Below are positions 48,498 through 57,178 of a DNA stretch of 64,000 bases, piece after piece. Made by a program: the position numbers and the translations under genes. The stretch spans positions 17,572 to 81,571 of the forward strand of contig MGUA01000011.1 of the NCBI GenBank assembly GCA_001799735.1. The letters are read 5' to 3'. Position 1 is the first letter of the stretch, and every line of letters begins with the position of its first letter. The notes under the pieces were generated by a model, which was given only the letters and a program-made list of their open reading frames with translations, did not search any database and had not been told where the DNA came from. The stretch is from Elusimicrobia bacterium GWB2_63_22 (GTDB lineage: Bacteria; Elusimicrobiota; Elusimicrobia; Elusimicrobiales; UBA9959).

Positions 48498-49610
48498 TCA
48501 GAGCGTTTTTTCGTACAGCCGGTACTTGCGGTACAGTTCCCCGCCCAGGCTCTCTATGGTGCCGTTGATCAACTTATTGTCTTCGAGTGTCCAGGACATC
48601 TCGCCGTATTCCCAGCCGAGCTTTTTCGCGGAGAGGATGGCCTGCTTTATCAGCAGCAGTTCCAGGCCCTTGCCCCGGAATTCCTTTTTAACTCCCAGCG
48701 TCAGCATGCGGCCGCGGTTGAGCTTGCGCGAGAAGCGGTAAAGGAAAGGCAGCAGGTTAAGCGGGGTGAGCGCGCCTCCGGTCTCTTTGAGAGCTATGTT
48801 GAAGTCCGGCAGGATGAGGCAGAACCCGGCCGGCTTGCCCTCGAAGCGGGTGAAGATCATGTACTCCGGCTTGAGCATCGGCTTGAGCGCCGCCGCCAGG
48901 TCGTCCATCTCTTCGGCGGTCATGGGCACGAAGCCCCAGTTCTTTTCCCAGGCCGAATTGTAGATGTCCTTGACCTCGTCTATGGCCGCGCCGATGTTCT
49001 TCACGTCGGCGAAATGCACCGTCACCTTGCCGTCGCGGTTCATGCGGGCGAGGATCTTGTCGAAGCGCTCGGGGAAGGCGGCCGAGGTGTAGTACCGGTA
49101 GGCGTAGAGGTCCTTTGCCTTGGTGAAGCCCGCGGCTTCGGCCAGCTCCAGGTAATAGGGCGGGTTGTACGGCATCATCACCATCGGCGGGAGGTCGAAA
49201 TTCTCGGAGAGCATGCCGCAGGTCTCGTTGGTGGAAGGGTTGACCGGGCCCAGGGCCGAGTCCATCCCCTTGCCCTTAAGCCAGGTCCCCGCGGCCGCAA
49301 ACAGGGCGCGGGCGGCATCCTTGTCGTTGGCGCAGTCGAAAAAGCCGAAGAAACCTGTCCGGTCGGAATGAAAATTATTATGGGCCTGGTTGACGATGGC
49401 GGCTATGCGGCCGGCGGGGCGGCCGTCCCGGTAGGCCATGAACAGGCGGCGCTCGGCGTGGCGCCAGAAAGGGTGCCCGGTCTCCAGCAGGTGGCGCACG
49501 TCCTTCTTCAGGTCGCCGGCCCAGTGCGGGTGGTCTTTAAACAGGACATAGGGGTAGTCTATGAAAGCGCCGAGGTCCTTCTCGGCGGTTACCCGGATTT
49601 CTAAAGGCAT
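48498..49610 (-). CDS. YghO-like GNAT-superfamily acyltransferase
   Basis: 370 residues. The GNAT acyl-CoA loop appears in FRGKGLELLLIKQAILSAKKLGWEYGEMSW, with earlier conserved parts DHPHWAGDLKKDVRHLL, NPSTNETCGML and MMPYNPPYYLELAEAAGF. This matches the YghO-like group. Bacterial ceramide synthase (bCerS) of Caulobacter is a GNAT-superfamily acyltransferase, and this gene lies 26 bases after a serine-palmitoyltransferase-like gene on the same strand. N-acylation of a sphingoid base is therefore the leading hypothesis, by context. Confidence 0.65.
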   Translation of the reverse strand: MPLEIRVTAEKDLGAFIDYPYVLFKDHPHWAGDLKKDVRHLLETGHPFWRHAERRLFMAYRDGRPAGRIAAIVNQAHNNFHSDRTGFFGFFDCANDKDAARALFAAAGTWLKGKGMDSALGPVNPSTNETCGMLSENFDLPPMVMMPYNPPYYLELAEAAGFTKAKDLYAYRYYTSAAFPERFDKILARMNRDGKVTVHFADVKNIGAAIDEVKDIYNSAWEKNWGFVPMTAEEMDDLAAALKPMLKPEYMIFTRFEGKPAGFCLILPDFNIALKETGGALTPLNLLPFLYRFSRKLNRGRMLTLGVKKEFRGKGLELLLIKQAILSAKKLGWEYGEMSWTLEDNKLINGTIESLGGELYRKYRLYEKTL

Positions 49611-49636
49611 AAATTTTACGGCTTTGCGGGGCCCGG

Positions 49637-50845
49637 CTATTTTACCAGGGCCGAGGTTTTCTTTTTAAGGACTTTCTTGATGCAGGTCTCAAAGATGTCC
49701 AGCGCGCGGTCGAGCTGTTCGCGGGTGTGGGTGGCGGTGGCCACCACGCGCAGCATGGCGCGCTTGGGGGGCACCGCGGGGCTCACTACCGGGTTGGTGA
49801 ACAGGCCGTTGTCGTAGAGCATGCGCCAGAGCATGAAAGTCTTTTCGTTGTCGCCTATGATGACCGGGATGATGGGGGTGGCGGTCTCGCCGGTGTTGAG
49901 CCCCATGGCCTTGAAGCGCTTCATCAGGTAGGCGGCGTTGTCCCACAGCTTTTTGATGCGCTGGGGGTCTTCCTCTATGATGTCGAGGGCCTTGGAGATG
50001 GCGGCCACGGACGCCGGCGGCAGGGCCGCCGAGAAGATCATGGAGCGGGACATGTGCTTGACGTAATGGATGATGTCCTCGTCGCCTACCGCGAAACCGC
50101 CTACGGAGGCGAGGGACTTGGAACAGGTGCCGACCACCAGGTCCACGTCTTTGCGGGTCAGGCCGAAATACTCGCTGGTGCCGCGGCCGTGCTTGCCGAG
50201 GACCCCGGTGGCGTGCGCGTCGTCCACCATCAGGCGGGCGCCGTGCCGGCGGCAGACCTTGGAAATTTCGGGGATGGGGGCGATGTCGCCCTCCATGGAG
50301 AAGACGCCGTCCACTATCACGAGCTTGCCGTGGCCGGGGCCTATTTCTTTGAGCACCCTTTCCAGGTCGGCCGGGTTATTATGCTTGAAGCGGCGCAGTT
50401 CGCCGTGGGAGAGGCGGCAGCCGTCGAGGATGCTGGCATGGTTGAGCTTGTCGACAATGGCGAAATCGCCTTTGCCCACCAGGGCCGAGACCACGCCCAG
50501 GTTCATCTGGTAGCCGGTGGCGTAAATGAGGGCGGCTTCGCGGCCTTTGAATTTGGCCAGCTTGGTTTCCAGTTCGGTGTGCAGGATGGTGTTGCCGTTG
50601 AGGAAGCGGCTGCCTGCCACGCCGGTGCCGAATTTATTCACTGCGTCTATGGCGGCCTTCTTCATGCGCGGGTCGTTGGCCAGCCCCAGATAGTTGTTGG
50701 AGCCGAACATGATGAACTTCTTGCCCTTGATAGTGATCTCGGGGGCCTGCTCGGACTCAAGTTCCTTGAAATAAGGGTAGATGCCTGAGGCTATGAGTTG
50801 CTTTACAATGTGGAAATTGCGGCACTTGTCGAAAATGTCGGTCAT
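49637..50845 (-). CDS. spt: Serine-palmitoyltransferase-like alpha-oxoamine synthase
   Basis: 402 residues, PLP-dependent alpha-oxoamine synthase. SPT-like traits: GIYPYFKELESEQAPEI, MFGSNNYLGLANDPR, GTGVAGSRFLNGNTILH, VDGVFSMEGDIAPIP, DDAHATGVLGKHGRGT, the PLP-lysine in VVGTCSKSLASVGGF, and NDEKTFMLW-like DNEKTFMLWRMLYDNGLF. These match Bacteroides-type serine palmitoyltransferases better than glycine C-acetyltransferase (Kbl) or BioF. It would join serine to acyl-CoA to make 3-ketosphinganine. GlyA and a YghO-like acyltransferase are nearby. Confidence 0.75.
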   Translation of the reverse strand: MTDIFDKCRNFHIVKQLIASGIYPYFKELESEQAPEITIKGKKFIMFGSNNYLGLANDPRMKKAAIDAVNKFGTGVAGSRFLNGNTILHTELETKLAKFKGREAALIYATGYQMNLGVVSALVGKGDFAIVDKLNHASILDGCRLSHGELRRFKHNNPADLERVLKEIGPGHGKLVIVDGVFSMEGDIAPIPEISKVCRRHGARLMVDDAHATGVLGKHGRGTSEYFGLTRKDVDLVVGTCSKSLASVGGFAVGDEDIIHYVKHMSRSMIFSAALPPASVAAISKALDIIEEDPQRIKKLWDNAAYLMKRFKAMGLNTGETATPIIPVIIGDNEKTFMLWRMLYDNGLFTNPVVSPAVPPKRAMLRVVATATHTREQLDRALDIFETCIKKVLKKKTSALVK

Positions 50846-50896
50846 ATTATCCTGATATTTTATTATATTGGGGGGCTGTTTAGGCTAAAATAATGC

Positions 50897-51361
50897 TCAA
50901 TTCTTGAGCTTTCTGGCCAGGGCGGTGGTGGAGCGGCCTTTGAGCAGTGGCACCAGGGCCACCCTGCCGGCAAATTCGGCTCCGACCACGGCGGTGCCGC
51001 GGTAATCGGCCCCTTTTACAAGGATGTCGGGGCGCAGGGCCTTTATCAGTTTCAGGGGCGTCTCCTCGCCGAACACTACCACGGCGTCCACGGCCTGCAG
51101 CGCGGCCAGCACCAGGGCGCGGTCCCGCACCCCGTTTATGGGCCGCGAGGGGCCCTTCAGCCTGCGCACCGAGGCGTCGGAGTTGAGGCCTAGGAACAGG
51201 AAATCTCCGAAGGAGCGGGCCTTTTCAAGGGAGTAGATATGCCCGGCATGCAGCAGGTCGAAGCAGCCGTTGGTGAAAACGGCCCTTTTGCCGGCTTTTT
51301 TCAGGGCCGCGCGCAGGGCCGCGGCCTTTTTTAAAGAAACTATCTTTCCTGCCGTCCTCAT
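50897..51361 (-). CDS. Heptose-1-phosphate nucleotidyltransferase (HldE C-domain/RfaE2 type)
   Basis: 154 residues from ATG 51361 (the longer frame is a shadow). Cytidylyltransferase fold: VFTNGCFDLLHAGHIYSLEKA with the HxGH motif, LGLNSDASVRRLKGPSRPI and ILVKGADYRG. This is the RfaE2 domain that makes ADP-D-beta-D-heptose for LPS core; the kinase domain of HldE is absent. The start overlaps the accC stop (ATGA). Confidence 0.88.
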   Translation of the reverse strand: MRTAGKIVSLKKAAALRAALKKAGKRAVFTNGCFDLLHAGHIYSLEKARSFGDFLFLGLNSDASVRRLKGPSRPINGVRDRALVLAALQAVDAVVVFGEETPLKLIKALRPDILVKGADYRGTAVVGAEFAGRVALVPLLKGRSTTALARKLKN

Positions 51362-52725
51362 CAGGCGGCCTTTACGGGTTCGGCCGGGGCGAGCAGGCGT
51401 TCCATGAAGCCGGTGTCGGTCCGGCCGGCCTTGAATTCCGGGCTGTCGACTATCAGCTGGTGGGCGTCTATGGTGGTCTTCACGCCTTTCACCATGAACT
51501 CTGCCAGGGCGCGGCGCGAGCGCTCCACCGCCATCTCGCGGGTGGGGGCCCAGACTATGAGCTTGGCCAGCATGCTGTCGTAATAGATGGGCAGGTTGTA
51601 ACCGGAGTAAACGTGGGTGTCCACGCGGATGCCGGGGCCGCCGGGCAGCATCCACTCCTCGATGCGGCCCACGGAGGGCGCGAAGTTGCGGCTGAAATCC
51701 TCGGCGTTGATGCGGTGCTCTATTGAATGGCCCGTGAGGGGCACGGTGTGGCCGCCGGTGTAGGTGAGCTTCTCGCCGGAGGCCGCCAGCAGCTGCTCGC
51801 GCACCAGGTCGAAGCCGGTCACGCACTCGGTGACCGGGTGCTCCACCTGCAGGCGGGTATTCACTTCCATGAAATAGAACTCGCCGGTCTGGGTGAGCAG
51901 GAATTCCACGGTGCCCACGCCTACGTACTTGGCGGCCTCGGCCAGGTCCACCGCGGCCTTCTCCAGCTTGGCGCGCAGTTTCTGATCCACGGCGGGAGAA
52001 GGGGTCTCCTCCACCAGCTTCTGGTGGCGGCGCTGGATGGAGCAGTCGCGCTCCGGGAAAGCTATAACGTTGCCGTGCATGTCGCGGGCGAACTGCACCT
52101 CTATGTGGCGGGGCAGCTCGATGTATTTCTCAAAATAGACTTCGCCGTTGCCGAAGGCGGCTTTGGCCTCGCTGGAGGCCATGTTCATTTCGTTGGCCAA
52201 CTGGGCGGCCTCGCGCACGATGCGGATACCTTTGCCGCCGCCGCCGGCGGCCGCCTTGATCATGATGGGGAAGCCGATCTTGGCCGCCGCGGCGGCCGCT
52301 TCCTTTACTGAGACGCAGTCCTTGGTGCCGGGCGTCACGGGCACGCCGGCCTTGGTCGCCATCTTGCGGGCCTCGGACTTGTGGCCGAGCTGCTGTATTG
52401 ATTTGGGGGAGGGCCCGATGAAGGTGATGCCGTTGTCGCGGCAGGCGGCGGAGAAGTCGGCGTTCTCGGAGAGGAAACCGTAGCCGGGGTGGATGGCGTC
52501 CGCGCCGGTGACCTTGGCGGCGGAGATGATGGCCGGGATGCTGAGGTAGCTGTCCTTGGCCATGGCCGGCCCTATGCAGACGGCCTCGTCGGCCAGGCGC
52601 ACGTGCAGCGAGGAGCGGTCGGCCTCGGAGTAGACGGCCACGGACTCAACGCCCAGCTCGCGCAGGGTGCGGATGACGCGCACGGCTATTTCGCCGCGGT
52701 TGGCGATCAGAACTTTCTTGAACAT
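51361..52725 (-). CDS. accC: Biotin carboxylase subunit of acetyl-CoA carboxylase
   Basis: 454 residues of the AccC family: LIANRGEIAVRVIRTLRELG, IHPGYGFLSENADFSA, ATP-grasp IKAAAGGGGKGIRIV, ERDCSIQRRHQKLVEETPSP, VEFLLTQTGEFYFMEVNTRLQVEHPVTE and catalytic Arg in GHSIEHRINAED. It carboxylates biotin on BCCP for fatty-acid synthesis. SD GGAGGATAT. A BCCP-like gene lies upstream in the same direction, separated by a zinc-ribbon/TPR gene. Confidence 0.95.
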   Translation of the reverse strand: MFKKVLIANRGEIAVRVIRTLRELGVESVAVYSEADRSSLHVRLADEAVCIGPAMAKDSYLSIPAIISAAKVTGADAIHPGYGFLSENADFSAACRDNGITFIGPSPKSIQQLGHKSEARKMATKAGVPVTPGTKDCVSVKEAAAAAAKIGFPIMIKAAAGGGGKGIRIVREAAQLANEMNMASSEAKAAFGNGEVYFEKYIELPRHIEVQFARDMHGNVIAFPERDCSIQRRHQKLVEETPSPAVDQKLRAKLEKAAVDLAEAAKYVGVGTVEFLLTQTGEFYFMEVNTRLQVEHPVTECVTGFDLVREQLLAASGEKLTYTGGHTVPLTGHSIEHRINAEDFSRNFAPSVGRIEEWMLPGGPGIRVDTHVYSGYNLPIYYDSMLAKLIVWAPTREMAVERSRRALAEFMVKGVKTTIDAHQLIVDSPEFKAGRTDTGFMERLLAPAEPVKAA

Positions 52726-52758
52726 ATATCCTCCAGAAAATTAAGCTCTTCAGGCTGC

Positions 52759-54477
52759 CTAGTTGGCCGGCCGCGGCTGCGCCCCGGGGGGCGGCGTGGG
52801 GGCCGGGGCTTTTTCCACCTTGGCTTTCCCGTTCCAAAGATTTATCAGGAAAATGTAGACGTTCTGCGCTTCGGTCCTGTTGGCCTGCGGGTTGAAGCTT
52901 TCCTGGCGCAGGAAGACCCTGTATTCGGGGCCGCCCACGTGCACGGCCAGCCACTGGTCCTTGGGCATCATCCTGGCGTTCTTGGCGCCCAGGCGGGCCT
53001 TAAGGGCTTCCAGCTGGCGGCGCCGGGTTTCCAGGATGGGCGGCATGTCCGGCTGGAAACGGGATTTCTGCGCGAACACTACGGCCTCTTCGCGCGCTCC
53101 GCCGCTGAGGTAGAGCATGCGCTTCTTGGCGTCTTCCCTGGCCGGGCCCTGCGTGCAGAGCACGTCGGCTTTCATGACGTCCTGCAGGGCCCTGTCGTAA
53201 TCTTTAAGGTTAACGTAGGCGTCGGCGCGGTTGAGGTAGAGCGGGCAATGCTCTTTAGCGGTCAGCCCGGGCCATTTCATCAGCTTCTCGTATTCGCTCA
53301 GGGCCACCCTGTCGCGCTGCAGGTAGCGCAGGCTGTCGGCGTAATACGAGTTGAACCAGAATAGCTCTTCGCTGGAGTAGCCCACCGGGTAGGTGGCCGC
53401 CAGGTCCACGGTGCGCTTGCAGGATTCGGCGGACTTCTCGTAGAGGCCCATAAAGAACTCCGCGGCGCACAGGTAGCCGGAAGAACGCGGGTCCACGGGG
53501 TCGGTCAGATACAGCTTCTGCGCCAGGAACAGCGCCTGCGGGAAATCCTGGCGGTTAAGGGCCTCGTCTATCGGGTGGAAGAGGACGAAGATATACGGGC
53601 GGGTCCAGCGGCCGTGCTCGTTTATGAAGGAGATGTAATCCTGCTTCCACTCGCCTTCGCCTTCCTTGAGCTGGTAGGTCACCATGGCGGCTTCCTTGCC
53701 CATCTTGAAGATCTGCACGTCCTTGAACTGCCAGGCCGGGGCCTTGGCGTAGTACTCGCGGCTGTTCTTTACGTAACTGTCCTGCGCGATCGAGGCCTTT
53801 GAATTAGTGGAGAGCAGGGTATAGGCCTTCTCGAACTTGCCCTGGGAGATGTCGGTCAGGTAGGACTTGGCGGTCATCAGCAGGCGCAGGCGCGGTATGG
53901 ACGGCGCCACTATCAGGTAGACGATGGCAAGCAGCACTCCGACGAGGAGGATGGTCACTGCCGGGCCGGTCAGGCGCCTGGCCAGGCCGGGCCGCAGGGC
54001 CGGGCCGGAGTCGCGCCTGAGGCGGGCCGAGTCGGGGCTGAAAGGGCTGGTGGCCGAGTTCGGGCCGGGCGCTTTGGCGCCGGGCGGCAAGGCCGGCCTG
54101 GGGGGCTGTGCGGGCTGCGGCGCCTGCGGGGCCGGCGCCTGGGGAGCGGCGTGCTGTTCCGGGGGCTTGCTGCGGAAAGAGGTGGCCCTTTCGTTCACCG
54201 TGTCCTGGATGGATTCCATCTCCAGCTTGAACGGCTCGGGGCTCCCGGCCTGCGCCGGCTTTCCGGGCGGCGGCGGGGGCAGGTCCGATTTGGGAGGCGG
54301 CTGCAGCGACAGGAGGGCGCCGCACTGGTCGCAGTAATTCTTCTCGACGGCATTGCCGAAGCTGCAGTCGCCGCAGACCTTTTCCAGGCGGGCGCCGCAT
54401 TTAAGGCAGGTGTCCCCCAGCATGTTCGGCAGGTAGCCGCACTTGGGGCACTTTATTACTGATTGCTTCGGCGTCAT
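52759..54477 (-). CDS. Zinc-ribbon, single-TM, TPR-like membrane protein
   Basis: 572 residues. N-terminal zinc-ribbon repeats: CPKCGYLPNMLGDTCLKCGARL and CGDCSFGNAVEKNYCDQCGALL (four CxxC knuckles). A Pro/Ala-rich linker (~60-160), one TM segment (~167-190, VTILLVGVLLAIVYLIV) and a periplasmic helical region (~200-520) with TPR-like pairs (PLYLNRADAYVNLKDYDRALQDV) follow. No catalytic motif. It sits between accB-like and accC genes with almost no gaps, so it is co-expressed, but a link to carboxylase function is not evident. Confidence 0.65.
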   Translation of the reverse strand: MTPKQSVIKCPKCGYLPNMLGDTCLKCGARLEKVCGDCSFGNAVEKNYCDQCGALLSLQPPPKSDLPPPPPGKPAQAGSPEPFKLEMESIQDTVNERATSFRSKPPEQHAAPQAPAPQAPQPAQPPRPALPPGAKAPGPNSATSPFSPDSARLRRDSGPALRPGLARRLTGPAVTILLVGVLLAIVYLIVAPSIPRLRLLMTAKSYLTDISQGKFEKAYTLLSTNSKASIAQDSYVKNSREYYAKAPAWQFKDVQIFKMGKEAAMVTYQLKEGEGEWKQDYISFINEHGRWTRPYIFVLFHPIDEALNRQDFPQALFLAQKLYLTDPVDPRSSGYLCAAEFFMGLYEKSAESCKRTVDLAATYPVGYSSEELFWFNSYYADSLRYLQRDRVALSEYEKLMKWPGLTAKEHCPLYLNRADAYVNLKDYDRALQDVMKADVLCTQGPAREDAKKRMLYLSGGAREEAVVFAQKSRFQPDMPPILETRRRQLEALKARLGAKNARMMPKDQWLAVHVGGPEYRVFLRQESFNPQANRTEAQNVYIFLINLWNGKAKVEKAPAPTPPPGAQPRPAN

Positions 54478-54480
54478 CGG

Positions 54481-54858
54481 TTACCTGGGCTCGAAGAAGA
54501 AGAGGGGCTGGCCGTATTCCACCGGTTTGCCGTCTTCTATGGAGATGATCTTGAGCAGGCCGTTGGACGGCGCCGTTACGCTCTTGAAATCTTTGCCCAC
54601 TTCCACCACGCCGAGCTCCTGGCCGCTCTTCACGGAGGACCCTTCTTTCAGGTGGTTCGTCTTGCCCGGGCGGGCGAAGCGGAAGATGCCGATGGACGGC
54701 GAGAGCACCGGCTCCATGGAGGAGGCGATGGCCGCGCTGTGCTCGGGGGAATTGTTGAGTTTGAGGCTTATCTTGTCGTCGCCGCTCCTCCAGGTTATCT
54801 CCTCGAGGTCGGTGGTTTCCATCCATTTAGTCAGTTTGGTCAATGTTTTTACGTCCAT
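54481..54858 (-). CDS. BCCP-like biotinyl-domain protein lacking AMKM
   Basis: 125 residues from ATG 54858 (GGAGG SD). N-terminal helix and linker, then a biotinyl-type beta-barrel: PVLSPSIGIFRFARPG, VKSGQELGVVEVGKDFKSVTAPSNG, GKPVEYGQPLFFFEP. The biotin-lysine motif EAMKM reads EVGKD here. Lys89 sits at the biotinylation site, but both flanking Met residues are replaced, so normal biotinylation is doubtful. Context with accC argues for AccB; a lost or altered carrier role is possible. Confidence 0.7.
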   Translation of the reverse strand: MDVKTLTKLTKWMETTDLEEITWRSGDDKISLKLNNSPEHSAAIASSMEPVLSPSIGIFRFARPGKTNHLKEGSSVKSGQELGVVEVGKDFKSVTAPSNGLLKIISIEDGKPVEYGQPLFFFEPR

Positions 54859-54874
54859 AGTACCTCCGTAAATT

Positions 54875-55324
54875 TTAAAGTCCAGCTTCCGACGGGTCAA
54901 AGGCCAGCGGCAGCATCTTGCCGGCCGTGGTGATGGTGATCTTTTCCTTCCGTTCCAGCGGCTGCCAGTCCAGGTAGATCATCTCGGCGTCTTTGTCCGC
55001 GAATTCTATTATCACCTGCCGGCAGGCGCCGCAGGGGCGAGCCGACTTGGCGGCCACGCAGAGGGCCTTTATCCGCTTTTCGCCGTGGCTGACGGCCTTG
55101 AAGATGGCCACTCTCTCGGCGCAGATCGCGAGGCCGAAGGAGGCGTTCTCCACGTTGCAGCCGGAATAGATGCGGCCGGATTCCGTGAGCACCGCCGCCC
55201 CTACGGGGTAGCGGGAGTAAGGGCAGTAGGCTTTTTTCTGGGCCGATTTCGCGGCCTCCATCAGCTTCCTGCGCATGGCGTTGATGGCGCTGGTCTTACG
55301 TTTCTTTGCCGTAGTCTTGGCCAT
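54875..55324 (-). CDS. cdd: Cytidine deaminase
   Basis: 149 residues with a Lys-rich N-terminal extension. Zinc and catalytic motifs: CNVENASFGLAICAERVAIFKA (CAE with the catalytic Glu) and ARPCGACRQVIIEFA (PCxxC), plus YPVGAAVLTESGRIYSGCN. It deaminates cytidine and deoxycytidine in pyrimidine salvage. Directly follows the MTA phosphorylase gene (one base gap), so the two form a salvage pair. Confidence 0.92.
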   Translation of the reverse strand: MAKTTAKKRKTSAINAMRRKLMEAAKSAQKKAYCPYSRYPVGAAVLTESGRIYSGCNVENASFGLAICAERVAIFKAVSHGEKRIKALCVAAKSARPCGACRQVIIEFADKDAEMIYLDWQPLERKEKITITTAGKMLPLAFDPSEAGL

Positions 55325-55325
55325 T

Positions 55326-56189
55326 TTACCCCTCCAGTATGAGCTTCAGTTTCTTGTACGTCGCGGCCGGAAAGTTCTCCCTGTGCGTGAGCAGCGAGTT
55401 CTTGATGTACTCGGGGCAGCCGCCGCGGCAGCCGGCCTTGGCCACCAGCGGGATGATCTTTACGAGCAGGCGGCGGATATTGTGGATGTTCTTGGTCATG
55501 GTCTCGGAGACCTTGTGCTGGTCCACTTCCTCGCCTTCCTTCCAGCAGTCGTAGTCGGTGACCAGGGAGACCGGCGCGTAGTGGAAGCCGGCCTCGCGGG
55601 CGAGCTTGGCCTCGGTGGCCATGGTCATGCCGATGATGGAGTAGCCCATCTTGCGGTGGAAATTGGATTCCGCCTTGGTGGAGAAGCCGGGGCCTTCCAT
55701 GCAGCAGTAGGTGCCGCCCTTGTGGGCCTTGATGCCGAGCTTCACAGCTTCTTTATACATCATGTCCGAGATGTTCATGCAGAACGGCTCGGCCAGCGGC
55801 ACGTGGCCCACTATGCCGTTGCCGAAGAAGGTGGAGGGGCGGCCCTTGGTCTGGTCCACGAACTGGTCGGGGAACACGAAATGGGTGGGGGGCAGCTCCT
55901 GGCGCAGGGAGCCGACGGCGCTGGCCGAGATGATGGTTTTTACGCCTATGGACTTGAGGGCCCACATGTTGGCGCGCTGGTTGATCTCGCCGGGGAGCAT
56001 GGCGTGCCGGCGGCCGTGCCGGGGGAGGAAAGCGACTTTAATGCCGGCGAGGGTGCCGAGAATGATGTTGTCGGAGGGGCTGCCGAACGGGGTCTTGACC
56101 TTTATTTCCCTTACGCCCTTGAGTTCTTCCATGGCGTAAAGCCCGGTTCCGCCAATAACGCCTATTTCCGCCAGTACCTTGTTCGCCAT
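55326..56189 (-). CDS. mtnP: S-methyl-5'-thioadenosine phosphorylase
   Basis: 287 residues of the MTAP/PNP family: EIGVIGGTGLYAMEELKGV, LPRHGRRHAMLPGEINQRANMWALKSIGV, GTYCCMEGPGFSTKAES and VSLVTDYDCWKEG. The TDYDCW pattern favours MTA over guanosine or inosine substrates. The enzyme releases adenine and 5-methylthioribose-1-phosphate for methionine salvage. SD AGGAGAG. The AT-rich region 56250-56310 upstream probably holds its promoter. Confidence 0.9.
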   Translation of the reverse strand: MANKVLAEIGVIGGTGLYAMEELKGVREIKVKTPFGSPSDNIILGTLAGIKVAFLPRHGRRHAMLPGEINQRANMWALKSIGVKTIISASAVGSLRQELPPTHFVFPDQFVDQTKGRPSTFFGNGIVGHVPLAEPFCMNISDMMYKEAVKLGIKAHKGGTYCCMEGPGFSTKAESNFHRKMGYSIIGMTMATEAKLAREAGFHYAPVSLVTDYDCWKEGEEVDQHKVSETMTKNIHNIRRLLVKIIPLVAKAGCRGGCPEYIKNSLLTHRENFPAATYKKLKLILEG

Positions 56190-56481
56190 TATCTCTCCTA
56201 AGCCTTATTTGATCTGGTCTTGTCTGGCAGAAGGCCCGGAAAGGGGCATGCCGCCATTATTAAGTATTTTATAATAATAAGAAGCAAAAAACACCATAAA
56301 TACCTAAAAAATCGCCCGCTGGCGGCCAGGCGCGGCTCTTAATATTTTCCAATGAAACTATTATTTTCTCCTGAAAATATTTCCTATGAATTCCCTGTGG
56401 GTTTTTGCCTTGAGGGCGCTGGCATAAAAAATGCTCTGTATTGGCGCAGGCTTAAAAACAATGTCAGGGAGAAATATAGAT
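56190..56481. other. AT-rich intergenic region, divergent promoters
   Basis: 292 bases between divergent genes. The part at 56250-56310 is very AT-rich, with TATAAAAT on the minus strand facing mtnP. No convincing -35/-10 pair was found for the plus-strand gene. An ORF at 56352 is an upstream extension without its own features. Confidence 0.5.
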
Positions 56482-57051
56482 ATGAAAAAAGCGATAATAG
56501 CGGTTTTCTCGGTACTTGCTGTGGCCTCCGCTGCCGGGGCGCAGGAGACCGGCTGGAATTTTGAAGGGCGCGGCGCGGCTGTGCCTATGCCCGTGATGGA
56601 GCGGGCCGTAACGCCGCAGCGCCTTGTGAGCATGGACGGGATGAGCGAAGAAAAGCTGGGCGCGCTCCTGAAAAAAGCGGCCCGGAGCCAGAACAAGAGC
56701 ACCATTACCTGTTCCTTCGCCGGGCCCATAAACCTGGGCGACATGGTCTGCGGCTCCGAATGCTGCCTGGTGGACATGGACGGAGATGGTGAAGGGGATA
56801 CGACTGATTGCCATCTCATAGAACCCTGCTTCCCGGTCGAGAAGCCCGACACCAAGGCCGCCGGCAAGAAAAAGGCCAACCCGGTGACAGGCCTTGTCAG
56901 CGCTTTAAAGAAAGCCGGCAAGACCCGCGGGCCCTACGAGGACTGCATAAACTACTGCATAGACGCCTGGCAGGACTGCAACGGGGACAAATGCGGCGAC
57001 GATTACCAGCGGTGCATAAACGTCTGCGACAACGTGGTCAATAAGCCGTAA
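56482..57051 (+). CDS. Secreted Cys-rich protein with acidic loop
   Basis: 189 residues from ATG 56482. Signal peptide (~1-20, ending ASAAGA), a central CSFAGPINLGDMVCGSECCLVDMDGDGEGDTTDCHLIEPC region whose Asp-rich stretch DMDGDGEGDTTD resembles a calcium-binding (dockerin or EF-hand-like) loop, and a C-terminal ECINYCIDAWQDCNGDKCG-like segment (DCINYCIDAWQDCNGDKCG) with six cysteines. Eleven cysteines suggest disulfides. No family recognised. A bidirectional terminator follows. Confidence 0.6.
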   Translation: MKKAIIAVFSVLAVASAAGAQETGWNFEGRGAAVPMPVMERAVTPQRLVSMDGMSEEKLGALLKKAARSQNKSTITCSFAGPINLGDMVCGSECCLVDMDGDGEGDTTDCHLIEPCFPVEKPDTKAAGKKKANPVTGLVSALKKAGKTRGPYEDCINYCIDAWQDCNGDKCGDDYQRCINVCDNVVNKP

Positions 57052-57066
57052 GCTCCGATCCGTAAA

Positions 57067-57102
57067 AAAGAGCCGCGCCCCGGCAGGGCGCGGCTCTTTT
57101 TG
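57067..57102 (+). terminator. Rho-independent terminator
   Basis: GAGCCGCGCCC with GGGCGCGGCTC followed by TTTTTG and preceded by AAAAAA; ends the Cys-rich protein gene. Confidence 0.85.
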
Positions 57103-57178
57103 CTTTTAACCCGCCGGTTTTGCCCGGGAGGCTGCCGCACGTTGCTTACGGCAGGTATCAATAGTATAATTCGAAATT

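Noticed and set aside
49637..50845. Glycine C-acetyltransferase (Kbl) or BioF assignment
   Set aside because: The N-terminal GIYPYFKE, GSNNYLGL and GTGVAGSRFLNG patterns and the partner acyltransferase fit SPT better; no threonine dehydrogenase or biotin gene is adjacent. Kept as an alternative.
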